This document shows positions 1 to 11,648 of a DNA stretch of 64,000 bases, one piece after another. Position 1 is the first letter of the stretch. Every line of letters begins with the position of its first letter. The translations under genes were made by a program, and so were the position numbers. Under the pieces are notes generated by a model, which saw only the letters and a program-made list of their open reading frames with translations, did no database searches and was not told the origin of the DNA. The stretch is from Pythium myriotylum (lineage: Eukaryota; Oomycota; Peronosporomycetes; Pythiales; Pythiaceae), in assembly GCA_023091665.1 (NCBI GenBank), contig JALJCQ010000021.1, forward strand, positions 186,001 to 250,000, read 5' to 3'.

Positions 1-590
1 AGCAGCGACTGCTGCAAGTACCCGGCCGAGGACGCGACGACAAAGTCGTCGAGCGCGATGCCGGCGTCGATGAGCGCGAGCGTGATGGCGTTGATGCTCG
101 CGGGCACCTCGCCGCCGTCGGCGTGGAGCACCTGCACGAAAATGTCGATCTGCGACCGCGGGTAGAGATGCGTCTGGATGCAGGCCTCGAAGATCTGCTT
201 GATCGCGAGCGCGTGCTCCATCTTCTTGCGGTCGCCGCTGCGCTGCGCCTTGCGCTCGGACGTCGCGAACGGCGCCTGCGTGAACTCGCAGCTCACGACG
301 GCGCGCGGCTCGGTCGTGCTCGCGGCGTTGCCCGAGCCCGTGCCCACGGACGCCACGCTCGCGCCGACGCTCTTGAGCTCGCGCGGGCCGTAGACCACCG
401 CGACGACCTTGGTGTTGCCCTGCTCGTAGTAGGCCGAGCCGTCCACGCGCGCGAAGAGCCCGAAGCGCGTGCGGAGGCGCCGCACTTCCTCGCTGCGACG
501 GCCGTCCACGCGCAGACCGGCCACCGAGAGGAACTCGCCGCCCGAGACGCCGCCCGTGAGCACGCTCGGCGCCGCCGCCTTGCTCGCCAT
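1..590 (-). CDS. RRP41: Exosome complex subunit RRP41 (EXOSC4/SKI6), 5' part only
   Basis: About 196 codons read from an ATG at 588-590 down to the left edge, with no intron seen. The reading contains the RNase PH-fold signature of RRP41: a LRVDGRR segment near residue 25, YYEQGNTKVVAVVYGPRE near residues 54-71, and NAITLALIDAGIALDDFV before the edge. RRP41 is one of six RNase PH-like proteins forming the core ring of the RNA exosome, which guides RNA to the associated nucleases in nucleus and cytoplasm. Family members are about 245 aa, so roughly the last 50 residues lie outside the window. It is divergent from the Tim14 gene, 277 bp away. The first 18 residues are Ala/Ser/Gly-rich and not conserved. 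The family call is firm; the exact start is the usual first-ATG choice. Confidence 0.9.
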   Translation of the reverse strand, partial: MASKAAAPSVLTGGVSGGEFLSVAGLRVDGRRSEEVRRLRTRFGLFARVDGSAYYEQGNTKVVAVVYGPRELKSVGASVASVGTGSGNAASTTEPRAVVSCEFTQAPFATSERKAQRSGDRKKMEHALAIKQIFEACIQTHLYPRSQIDIFVQVLHADGGEVPASINAITLALIDAGIALDDFVVASSAGYLQQSL

Positions 591-867
591 CGCGTCGATT
601 GGCCTTGGTGCGGAGCTTCGGCCTCCCTGCGCTCGTCGATACGCCCTCTAGTCGGCTTGAATAACCTTTGCCTTCTTATATACTTTGGTGTAGTGGGAAG
701 TTCTGGTTGTAGGAGGTTTGTCGCGGATGAATCATCAACAGAGGTACTTTACCCTCTAGCACAGGTAGTTTGCGGAATGCGTGTCTTGTGCAGAGTGACG
801 GTCTCTCGTCCGTGGTGGTGTGGAGCACTCGGTCAGTTCCGGAACCGCCCAGAAGCTCCCTGCAATC
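591..867. promoter_or_regulatory. Shared upstream region of RRP41 and Tim14 genes
   Basis: A 277-bp gap lies between two divergent start codons. It is lower in GC than the flanking exons and must hold both 5' UTRs and promoters. No clear TATA box or other motif stands out by eye. Confidence 0.5.
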
Positions 868-1471
868 ATGAACGCGCTCGCGCTCTCGTCGCGCCGCCTC
901 GCGCGCCACGCCGCCGCCCCGCGCGCGCTCGCAGCGCTGCACGCGCCTTCGTCGTCGACTCGCGACGAGGCCTCGCCGGCGTCGCGCTTCCACGCGATCA
1001 CGCTGAGCCCGCCGACAGCGACGGCCATCCGCCAGTTCCACAGCTCGCCGCCGCGCGACTCGGCCATCCTCTTCGCTGGTCTCGGCGTCGCGGGCGCCGC
1101 CATGGGCGCCAAGTACCTTCTGCAGGTAGGTTCAAAGTTGGCTGCGATCGTGACTTGTTGTCGTGGGAGGCTGACGAGATGGCGGCGGTGGTGGTGAGTA
1201 GGCGTGGGAGGCGTACCAGGCTCGCCCCAAGGCCGAGAAGGCCGCGAGCTCGTGGAAGTACCGCAACTTCTACGACGGACCGTTCGAAGACAAGATGACG
1301 CGTCGCGAGGCTGCTTTGATCTTGGGCGTGCGCGAGAGCGCGTCCGAGGAGCGCATCCGCAACGCACACCGCAAGCTGCTGATCCTCAACCACCCGGACA
1401 CGGGCGGCTCGACTTTCCTCGCGACGAAGATCAACCAGGCCAAGGAGCTGCTGCTCTCGGGCCAGAAGTGA
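868..1471 (+). CDS. PAM18: Mitochondrial import motor J-protein Tim14/Pam18 (DnaJC19-like)
   Basis: Two exons, 868-1125 and 1211-1471, joined across an 85-bp GT-AG intron (GTAGGT...GGGAG) in phase 0, give 172 aa. The N-terminus is rich in Arg, Ala and Ser without acidic residues at first, as in a mitochondrial presequence. A single hydrophobic segment ([19 protein letters not shown], about residues 66-84) precedes a C-terminal J domain with the HPD triad at about residues 147-149 followed by TGGS. This order (presequence, one membrane span, C-terminal J domain) is that of Tim14/Pam18, which stimulates mtHsp70 at the TIM23 channel on the matrix side of the inner membrane. The alternative would be Mdj2-like, the same family. 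The stop lies 52 bp from the convergent stop of the DOCK gene. Confidence 0.88.
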
Positions 1472-1523
1472 TAGTGAGGAGATACCACTTGTTGCACAAT
1501 AGACACAAAAACTGTTCATCAAG

Positions 1524-4500
1524 TTAGCTCACCGTGGGGCTCAGCGGAGGCGTCATGGCCAGAGCGATTGGTGCGGGAGGAGGAAGCACAAGATCGCTGC
1601 TCGCTGCGAGCCCCGGATTGCTTGGAGATTGGGGAAATGTTGACGACGATGCGAATACCAGCGTTGAGGTCGACGCTGACGTGGAGATCTTGGCTGTCGA
1701 CGACGCTCGCGGGCGGCTGTGGCGTTGCATGTGTTCGCTTAGCGCCCTCAAATCGCGCTCACGCGGATACGAAAACGCCACCTTGGTCTGCATCTGGTCC
1801 ACGAGCATCGCAAAACTCTTCTCGAACTCAACCTGCAGCGGCGATGTCGAGACCTCGTCGTCCACGACGGTCAATCCGAGTGCGGTGAGCGATCGAGTGA
1901 TGTTCCCACCGTCGTTAACGACTGATGATGGTCTCTTGGCGATTCCATTGGTTTCCGCTGAGAGGGCACACGAAGGTGAGTGTTGTGGTGGAGATTGGTT
2001 CGTGAATGTGCGACGGAAGGCAAGCCGGCTAATCAGCAGGCACATCCAACAAAGCTCGAGGAATTCAACTAGTAGGTCAGCCAACTCTTCTCGTTTATCG
2101 GTGGCCTTAGCTTCTTCCATCGCTTTGCCGCTGGCGTCGATCAAAGTGGACGCGTTATTGCCATCGCGAGCGAGAAAAGCATCGATGACTTCAGGAATAC
2201 CACCATGGACGTGAGTGTCCACACTACCTTTCAGCACCAACGTGAGCGTCTTGAGGTCCGTCCTTCCGAGTGTCTCTTTGTTTATCTCATCCTGCAACAA
2301 CCCACATCGCTTGTGGATGTCGTCCATAGAGTTCTCGATTGGACATCGCACTTGCTCGCGCCGAACCACCACAATCTGGCGGCTCGTGACGCAAGGGAAT
2401 TGCCGTGGCGTTGTCAAGAACACAACACGCTTCATCTGCTCAGAAGTCTTCCCGTATGAACTCCCGCTGCCCGTCGTAAATGGAGTCGAAAATCGAAATG
2501 TCGCTCTTCCTTTTCGGTCATCTTGGTCGGTCACTTGTTCCAGACTCGTCACGCGCATGAAAATCACATTCGGATTGCGCTCAAGTGAGGGTGTGGCCTT
2601 GGATTCTGGCAAGATATCGACACGCTCGCTCGATGGAAAGCGCGTGCGGAGCATACCCTTCAGCTCTCCTACAAACTCACCAAGTGAAACAAATTTGCTT
2701 CTCTTATACACATACTCATGCGAGGATACGCTGAGCGGCACACAGTCACCAGCGAACACGACTCGGTAGAAGGCACATGACTGTGCGTTGGTCTGATCTG
2801 TTGCTTCCAAGAGCTGTTGTACAGACGAATCGAGCAGCCGAAGAGTCTCGCGGTACTCACCAACACAGCCTTGTTGACGAAAAGTGAGTAGTAAACGCTC
2901 GTTGATCTCCACGACTTTCTCTATCCAACCTGCTTTGTAAGCGAGTTCGCGAGCATTTTTCAGCTCGGTTGCAATCCAGGCATTATTTGCCTTGGTCCTT
3001 TCCTGCGACGGTTGTTCTGACTCTTGCTTAAAATCAATGGACTCCAAAGTGCAACAGCTCGCTTCTGCGAATTGTTTTCGAGTTGCATGGAGCTGGATTA
3101 GTGCGTCCATCCATTGGGTTTTCACGTCCAATAGCCATAACGCCGAGACCGACTGGACAATTCGATAAATCCCTTCCTCAAGCTCCTCGACATCGCTTGG
3201 CGTCTCTGGCTCGGTCATCACACTGTGCCAAGTCTCAAACACTTTGATCTGGCTAGTGAGACTGTTGAACATTTCAGTCAGCTGGAGCTCAAATCCTAGG
3301 CCAGCCAGGTGGTTATTGTCGCTCTCAGGAAGGGGCTGCTGCCGCCAGAGTTCAATAACGTCTCGCAGAGAGTCAGTGGGGATCTGGAGTGACGAGGTAG
3401 AGAAGAAGTTCGCGCAGAACACCTTCATGAGCGGCCGCTTGATGAGAAGAAAACTTCCCGTCTGTTCATAGCACGCAAACACCAATCGGCATAGCAGCGA
3501 AGCTGCGAGCTGCCGGACGCTAGACAGTCTAGCCGATGCCGAAAGAGACACGAGCAGGTGGATTCGACTTTGATCGTAAATCAGAGGGAGCCCCGTAATG
3601 CGAGTGGCGAATAATGCCTTCTGGAATCGCAGCAGGAAGCCCTCGAGATGGCGGAAGAGATCGGCGAGGAAGCAATCAGATTCGTCGTCCAAATCTTCAT
3701 CGATCTCACCCTCGCACGAAGTACAGAGGCAGTCAATCGAGCTTGCGCGCTTCATCAGCAAGAAAAAGACGTCGACAATAGATCCCAGCAGTGTGAAGGC
3801 GTGGTCCATCGTTATCTTGTTGTGGGTGCTTAGCCGTGCAGTGGTTGAATACTCCAAAGGGGCCTCAATGATGCGGATCACCCATTCGAACTGATCAATG
3901 GCCGTGCGGATCGCTTTCAAGGCAGTATCAGCGACGATGCGGTGGAGGTTGCGAGTATTACATTCAAACTCATCTACAATGTCCTCAGACGATTCTTGGT
4001 CATACGAGTTCTTCTTACTCCCGGATCCACTGCCATTTGTCGAGTTTGTACAATCACCACTAGATGTAACCGACTGGCGTTGTTGTGCCGTGACATAATT
4101 CTTTCCCCAGTTTCGAGGCATCGACTTCTGGCTCGTAAGTCGCGGTTGGAGACCAGAGGTGAAAGAACCCCCACCAGATCCAAATTTTGGGTTTGGGCTC
4201 TTACTACCAGACGTTGCGGACGCGCGGTGGAATTGTGGGTCTTGCCCCACGCTTCCACCGCGGTGACGACTACACCTCTGCTTTAGATGAGCTTCCAGTT
4301 CGAACAGATAGAGCCTGTTGTCACGGGGAACAAGATCCGGGGAAAGCACTAGCAACGAAGACAACGAGGACGACGTCGTTCCGTCAACTAGAAAGACTTC
4401 GATCATCTGCCGCAATAGCGAGAAACAGGCATGGACTCGTATCTCGTCGTACACAGCTGCTCGGCTTTGAGCGTTGGTCACAGCAAAGGCCCTGTCAAGG

Positions 4501-7500
4501 TTTCGTTGGATAACGCTCTGTCTGCGACTGTCTGAGATACGCAATTTGGTCTGTGTAACACAAGTTCATTAGCGAAAGCCCCCCACTACCGTCACGTTAT
4601 GCTTACCTCTTCGACAAGAGTGCGATAATGTATGAGAGATGCTGTCGGGCTGAGTGATATTTCTGCAGTCTCTTTCTCCACTGTATCGGCCCCAACAACG
4701 AGTGCACTCTGGCGGAAGTACCAAGACAGATATGGAAGGGTCACGCTACTTAACAGGTGCGCAACGCAGATTAGCAACTCTTTTCGAAAAATCTGGGAGC
4801 GCTCAGCCTCAGGACTGTCGATTGTGTCGGCGAGCGCTGCTCCAGCAGCAAGAAGCTTGCCATCGGTTGTGAACCGAGCCATGCTAGGTATCATCGGAAA
4901 GTACATCAACGCGATCAGCTCCTGTTGTTCAGCGCTCTGATGTCGTGGATTATATGCTTGGAGCACAAACATTCGCCGCAGCAGCCGCAACGCCTCCGAA
5001 CGAATGCGATCTTCGATCTGCTCGTCGACGACTTTCAAAAGTCGTTCAACAATCAACCTTGCCAGCCAAGCACCACGACTTCCTTGTCGCTCCCCTGAAG
5101 TGGTCTTGTAGAATCCATTTATCATCGCAAAGAACTCAAACTCAATCAGTGAGTTGATAAATGGGAAGAGAATATGCACAGTGACATTTACATCGCCTTG
5201 CAGTTTCTGGGTCCAGCCGAGGAAGTAATTAATGATTTGGATCGGTAACACACTCCGAGATACCAAGAATAGTCCTCGACAAAACGCTGCGACATTCACA
5301 TTTACTTCTTTCTGGATGAGGAGTCCATTTGACTGATTCGTGGAGTTCTCAATCAGTTCGATCAGCAGATCCTCCACGAGAACGTCATCCCCGCGGTTTG
5401 GAAGCAGAGGTAAGGAAGCAGCTTTCTGTGCGTGACGGAGAGCCATCGTTTTTAGGATCAACTGCAATAAAATGTGAGAATAACAAAGCGATAACCGTTT
5501 CGAGAAAGCCACATCTTCGACTTGCGACTTGTCTTTGAGCACTCGGAGCCACTCAACGACAACAGCTTGCAGTAACGACTGAGGACATCGTTCGGGAGCT
5601 GCTGGGTCACAACCCTTTATTCTTGATGCGCAGCTATCAACGACTGTATCCTCGAACACCAGACAGACATAGTCCTCAAGGATAATATTACTATCTTGAG
5701 GCCGGGTTGATCGCTGAACATTCCACGCGGTTTTCTCAAACACACTCAAAAGAGTTCGGAATGCTGCCTGACGAACTCGTGCCGTTGCGAAGCGTATGTA
5801 TGCTAGAAGAGCTCGAACAACTGGAAAGAAGAGATGCCGAACCATCACAGAAGGAGCTTGACGGAGATGATTCAGTCGCAATACTACTTGGTCACTGTTA
5901 GGTGCGTCGAGATTCCTGATCGGCTTGGATTGGAAAGGTTCGAGCAAGCGTGCAGTGCTAATGTCTTGACTTCGAACCGATGACAAAGTCCGTGTTCGAA
6001 GGAAGAAAGTTGTCTTGGAGCTATCAAAACTAGAGAGATTGCGTGCCACGTCGATATAACCAGGAGTGAGTGAGATGATCCCACCAGAAGTCGAGTTCTT
6101 CGATGCAACGGACGCTGAAATTATGTTGAGAGCAAACTCACTATCCTCTAGTAAGGCACCCCCAGTGCCAAGAATTGGTAGAGCACAACACCCAACCAGC
6201 TCTTGTTGTTGCTGGGTCGGCTGAAGCTTCTTGCAATGCACGTGGAAGAACGTGAACAGCAGGTGATGCGATGTTGTAAGTTGTTCCGGAAGACACACCT
6301 TGATTTCCCTTTCAAACTGGGGGTTCTTTTGATGGTAGTTCACGTGTGCGAATACTGAAGTGGTCAATTCATTATCAGGCCCGTAGAACGCTCGAACCAC
6401 GGTATTCTGCATCGCGAAGTCGTCCATGCCGCAAACAAATTCAACCTCCTTCTCTAGAAGCTGTACACGCACTGCGACGTTGCGGAACGGGAAGCGGTCT
6501 ACTCGCAGAGGGTAGGCATACATCGCGTGGACATACGAAACACCAACAGGTCCACTTCCACAAAGTCCGTAGGACGAAACCATGGACGAGTGGCATAACG
6601 GCTGAACCTCGCGGCACTGATACAACGCAGAGTCTAGATCTGCCTGGTCCTTGTCAGTCGCCTCTTGCTGAGTTATCTCCACAGGCTTTGGAGAAGAGAA
6701 CGGATCAAACACGTCGAGAATCGGTGGGGATGGCATCTTCAAAGAATCTTTGCCTAATGTTTTCATCGACTTGAGCTGAAACTTGGACTCGTCGAGCCGC
6801 GCGCCATCGATTCGTTCGATGTCAAATTCACACACTCCCGGAATCGTCTTCTCCTTAAGTGTACCGCGCGCCGCGTCGACTATCATAGGTAACCGTTGTT
6901 CATCGCCGATGGTCGTGCGCTGTCGGTACAGCGTCATCGGCCGGTTTGACCCTTCCAGTACGGCAAGCGCACCCCAAACAAGTGGCTGTAGGTACTTCCC
7001 AAGCCGGCGGCTGCAGTCGACCGCTCTTTCCACCAGTCGCTGTTGATCTGTTTCCGAGGCATACTTCTCAGGATTGCAGTACGGAGCCGTGGCAGCGTCA
7101 GCGTCGCCAAGGAGGCCCTTTGAGACTTTTAGTACGATGTATAAATGCTGTTGCTGGTGGTTCGGGAGTGTGTAAAATAGCGCACGCGGCAGTGTCACTC
7201 TCTGTGGCGGTGCGCTCGGGGAGATTGTGAATGAGAATTCCTCGGATATGCGGCAGCCGAGATGTACATCATACACCACAAGACGACACGAGAAAGGTTC
7301 CAGCTGCACGCAAACAAAAAAATCGATTAGCCCAGCTTCCATACACCACCTCACAGCGATCTCAAGCGTACCATGCCGAGAGCGAACCGAAGTCGCATTG
7401 TCACCAGAAACGCCGCGGCGTCTTCGACAGCGATACGCGGCTGCAGGTATCCCGGCACCGACACTTCACTGGGGAACGTGGGTTCGCCCGTCGCGCCGCG

Positions 7501-7842
7501 CGGCTCATAGTTCTTGAGTAGTGAGTGTTCGACACTCAACTCGCGTTTCTTAACAGCTCCATCCAACACGTGCGACGGGGCGAGTCGCAGCACGCGCCAC
7601 CCGCGCGACAGTTCATCGAGGATCGGGCTCGCGTCGGGAGCCGCCACGAGCAGCGGCGGTTCGAGCGCGTGCACCCATTGGCGCCGGCTCGTGGCGACGA
7701 TCTCGAGCGTGCCGGGCGCGATGCCTAAATCCTCGTCGTGTTCGGTGTCCACGCGCACGACGCGCGCCGCGTCGCGATCCATCGCCAGCGGATCGTTGTT
7801 GTCGTCCATCGGAGCCGAGAATGGCGGCGGCGCCACCGCCAA
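1524..7842 (-). CDS. DOCK-family guanine nucleotide exchange factor (DHR-1 and DHR-2 domains)
   Basis: Three exons on the minus strand: 7842-7372, 7303-4607 and 4550-1524. Both introns (68 and 56 bp) have GT-AG ends and lie in phase 0; joined they encode 2064 aa, a normal DOCK length. A C2-like DHR-1 domain lies at about residues 418-565 (MYAYPLRVDRFPFRNVAVRV, then the core ending LVGCCALPIL). DHR-1 domains bind phosphoinositides. The catalytic DHR-2 domain covers about residues 1510-1860, with the conserved blocks AFYRVVFAG, FRFSTPFTTGSG, FLTTPRQFPCV and LVLKGSVDTHVHGG. DHR-2 loads GTP on Rac/Cdc42-type GTPases at membranes, controlling actin and polarity. The first 150 residues and a Ser/Gly-rich stretch near residues 1155-1240 look disordered. 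An in-frame ATG at 7809 is a possible alternative start. Which DOCK subfamily and which GTPase it serves cannot be read from the sequence. Confidence 0.88.
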
Positions 7843-8432
7843 GAGTCGTGGCAGTGCGACGGTTGGGCTTGTCGCGCGTTACGAACCTGCCACGCGCCGC
7901 CGCGAGGAGCCGGAAGCGAGCATGCGAGAGCGACGGACACGGCGGCGGCGCATGGAGACGGCGAGTCGCCATGGAGGTGGCCATGGAGGAAGTGGATGGA
8001 TGTCCCCTCTCCCATGTCCACGGAAAGGAAACAAGAGTGATGGTCGTTCGTAAGATAGTGACATTGAATGTCACTAAAACGCCATACCAATTCTAATTCA
8101 ACTAGTTACTCGGACGGGGTTTCGTTCCACGGAAGGGAAACTAGAGTGATGGTCGTTTGAGAGATAGTGACATTGAATGTCACTAAGACGCCATACCAAT
8201 TCTAATTCAACTAGTTACTCGGACGGGGTTTCGTTTCCTCAGATTCAAATCCGAGGTTCCATCACTTGCCTCTCTCTCTCTTCCCGAATTAGGAGTTCCT
8301 ATCTATAGGCCATGGCGCGAGCGAGCGCGTGGGCTGCAGAGCCTCCTGGCTGGCCGCCTGCGCCCGCGAGCGATCGGAGACGCGTGAAGCGGATGCCGCA
8401 CTAGGCGCCCTGTCTCTCTCTCTCTCCGATTC
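7843..8432. promoter_or_regulatory. Divergent promoter region between DOCK and RGS genes
   Basis: 590 bp separate the two start codons. The DOCK-proximal part is GC-rich. The middle is an AT-richer 109-bp tandem duplication (see separate entry), and the RGS-proximal part has CT-rich runs (TCTCTCTCTC) near 8272 and 8414. No convincing TATA box was found. Confidence 0.5.
8018..8235. repeat. Tandem duplication, 2 x 109 bp, each with a 19-bp palindrome
   Basis: Copy 1 is 8018-8126 and copy 2 is 8127-8235. They start at CCACGGAA and end at GGGGTTTCGTT and differ by only a handful of bases. Each copy carries the inverted repeat AGTGACATTgAATGTCACT, at 8057-8075 and 8166-8184, conserved without change in both. 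It lies in the gap between two divergent genes, so it may be a duplicated regulatory site or a small mobile-element footprint; the sequence does not decide. Confidence 0.85.
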
Positions 8433-11400
8433 ATGGGCGTCTGTCTCGGCAAGCTCAGTCTCGGAGCGCGCGCCGTCGACACGCAGCCCCACCCACGCGA
8501 CACCGCGGGGCCCTCGGCGCTCGAGGACCCGGCGGCGGCCAAGACCAGCAAGCCCAACCACGTCGCGCCGCAGCCCTCGCCGCCCGAGAAAGAGCCGGCG
8601 GCCGAGCGACCGGCGCTGCCGTCGCGCGATGACGCGAGCAAGGGCGGCCCGCCCAGGCCGCTCCAGCGCTCGCTCACGGCCACGTCGAGGTCCTCGACGA
8701 AGCGAGCGACGTTCGCGATCACCGGCAGCACGGCGGGCGGAGGAAGCGTGAATTTACTAGGCGACACGCAGGCTGCCGCGGCCGCCGCGAGTCTGTCGAC
8801 GACAGCGACGGCCACGGCCACGACGTCGACCGCGAGCGACTCGCCGAATGCAAAGGCGCGCCACATGTCCGTGCGGCCTGAACTGCACCGCATCGGTAGC
8901 TCACGACGCGTGGACAACCGCCGAGGGAAGAAACGTGTCGACGTGACGCTCGACGTGCTGCTCAAGGACGAGCGCGCGCGCGTGGGCCTTTTCAAGTTTC
9001 TCGCCGGCACGCCCGCCGAGAGCGACGCGATCCCGGAGGAATCGCCGCTTGAGGCGCCCGCGAGACTCAAGCGCCGTGCATCCAGGCTCGTGCAGCGAGA
9101 GCAGCCGACCGTCGACTACCGTGAAGACTGCGTGCTCTTCTGGCTCGAGATCTCGGACCTGCTCAAGATCCCGCCGGGCGGGTCGTTCCATCTCGGGCTC
9201 ATGCAGGATCTGTTTGACGTGTACGTGACCAAGCATGCACCGCGGTTACTGCCCATGGTCTCAAGCTCCGAGCGTGAACCGCTCGCGCAATATTTGCAGG
9301 ACCGCAACACCGATCGCGCGCTGCTCGCGTTCAAGATGCTGCTTCTCGATGTGCTCGAGATCGTCACAGCCGCGTTCGACGAGTACGTGCGGTGCGAAAC
9401 CAAGCTCGGGTATGTGTATGCGACGCGAAACGAGTCGATGCGGAACGTGCTCGCTCGGTTAGCCAAAGTGAACCTCGGACTCGCGTCCCACGACCGCCGC
9501 GCACAGCTAAACGACATCCTCAACACACCGGCAGTCTGTAAAATGTTTCGTGAATTCCTCCAGGAGCGCAACTCGGTCGAGAACTTGCTCTTCATTATCG
9601 ACGCATTGGCATTTGAGGACCTCGTGAACTCATTTGAGAGTGAGCACGAAAAAGAGAAATTGAGCGAGAGCGACCAGGCCTCGCGGAATGATTATTGCTT
9701 ACGGCAGGCGCAGAAGATCTTCAATAAATATATCCGGTACGGCTCCAAGGCCGAGATCTGCCTCAGCGGTAGCGTCAAGGCCAAGCTGCTGCAGAGCGTG
9801 GTCGAGTACCCGCTAGGCTCACAGGTCTTCAACGACGCTGTACTGCTGTGCAGCGCCGAGCTCGTGCATTCCCACCTCGACATTTTCTACCGTTCGCACG
9901 CATATATCCAGTACCAGATCGCCAAGCGAGAGGCGGCCAAGAACCACCACAGTACGATGCAGCGAAGGCGATCGAACACTGCATCACGACGGAACTCTGT
10001 GCGAACATCGGGCGACGTTGGTGAGGACTCGGGGATGCCGGCGCTCAGCGACATCCTCAATAGCGTCGGCGTCAACTACTTTCGCGACTTTCTCAAGGAA
10101 CAAAGCGCCGAAAATACGCTGCTGTTCTACAAAGAAGTGGAGCAGTTCCAGTTGCTACCGCACGGCCAGAAGCATTACATCCAAATCAAAGCGCGGCGCA
10201 TCTTTGACCGGTACGTGCGCCGCGGCGCCAAGCTCGAGATCGAGCTGCCCATGGACGTGCGACGAGACATTCTCTTCAAGCTGTCGGCGCCGTCCGAGTT
10301 CACATTCGTGGACGCGCTCAAGTACGTCGTCAATATGTGGGAGGCCCAGTATCTCCCAAAGCTCAAGACTCACAAACTGTACAAGGAGATGCTCACAGCC
10401 ATGGAGACCACACCACTGCCCTCGGCTGCTGTGGCGTCGGCCGTCGACCTCGCCACTAGGCGTGAAAGCGTGCCCGTCAGCGGTCCGGCAGGCGTACCCA
10501 TGGCAGCCGTCGGGGCGGCTCCGATTTCGAACAGCGCGAGTGATTGGGTCGACATCACCAAGATCACGCTGCGCGAATTCCTCGAGCTCGAGTTCCTGCG
10601 GAAATATTTCCGTCAATTTTTGGAGAAGGAGCAGTGTGTGAACGAGCTGCATTTTTACTTCGAGATCGCCACCTTCCAGCAATTGCCAACGTCCGACTAT
10701 CTCACTCGGCAGGCCAAGAAGCTCTACAACCGTTTCTGCGACCCGCAGTCGCGCGAGTGTGTTGTGCTTCGAGAAGACCTCAAGGCCGAGCTGCTGCAGA
10801 GCCTCGCCAAGCCGAGCCCGGCCATGTTTCGGAAAACGCAGGACGAGATTTTTGGCTTTTTCCAGTCCACGCTCTTCCCCAAGTTCCAGCAGAGCGAGAT
10901 GTACCGATCGATCCAGCTCACGCACAGCCAACTCAAGAACGCGAGGCAAGCGGCCATGGGGCTGGCTGATCGTGGCGTCAGCGACGTACGGAGAGGCGGC
11001 ATGGACGCCATAGGTAACGCCGGCACGCGAGGCATGGACTCGCCGCCGAATCGCGGCAACCGCCGGTCGCTCGGCGCGATCTCGTCGCTTCCCGAACTCG
11101 CAGACGAGTCGGTGAGCGTGGCGATGATCTTGGAGAACCCGGAGACGCGCGCGCTGTTCCTGCTGTTTGCCGAGGAAATGTACGTGGCGCGTTTATGCAT
11201 GGGCATGTGGGGGAAAGGAGGATGAATGTTAACTGGTTGGCACTGACATCTTGGTCATGGTGTCGCAGCTTCTGCACCGAAAGTATTTACTTTTGGCTCG
11301 ACTGCAACGAGTACAAAGACATCCCGCACCGCAACTACCTCAAGCTGCGCGCGCAGAAGATCTACCGCAAGTACATCTCGGGGCGCGCCAAGCTGCAGGT

Positions 11401-11648
11401 GAACCTCGAGGGCGCGATCACCAAGGAGATCGTCAAGAACCTGGACGACCCGTCGCGCACGCTCTTTGTCGTGGCGCAGCGGTCCATCACCAAGATGCTC
11501 GAACGCGACACGCTGCCCAAGTTCCGCAAGTCCAAGCACGTAGGTGGTGACGTGGCGCTCGGAGGGTGATCCGCGAGGACTAATGCGTTGTCTGCAGTTC
11601 CAGCCCTGCCTGCTGATTCTGAGAGCCGCCCTGGCCAAGCCGTCGTAG
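8433..11648 (+). CDS. Multi-RGS-domain protein (five RGS repeats)
   Basis: Exons 8433-11179, 11269-11539 and 11598-11648 (introns of 89 and 58 bp, GT-AG) give 1022 aa. Five RGS-like helical repeats can be followed: about residues 173-325 (divergent), 358-495, 536-652, 709-826 and 895-1006. Each shows the pattern F..FL...., then E..L.F..... and a later A..I...Y; examples are FREFLQERNSVENLLF, FRDFLKEQSAENTLLFY and FRQFLEKEQCVNELHFYF. The last repeat is split by the first intron. RGS domains speed GTP hydrolysis by G-alpha subunits or serve as docking modules. The start MGVCLGKLS has Gly2 and Cys4, which could allow myristoylation and palmitoylation, although position 6 is Gly rather than the preferred Ser/Thr. 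Residues 10-150 are low-complexity. No kinase, DEP or GPCR part is present. The short last exon is the least certain part. Confidence 0.85.

Noticed and set aside
8236..8262. T-loop-like TTCAAAT resembling a tRNA T arm
   Set aside because: The flanking stem does not pair properly and no acceptor, D or anticodon arm can be found around it.
8303..9070. 255-codon minus-strand frame at the start of the RGS gene
   Set aside because: Shadow of the low-complexity N-terminus of the RGS protein; Ala/Ser/Arg-rich and no domain.
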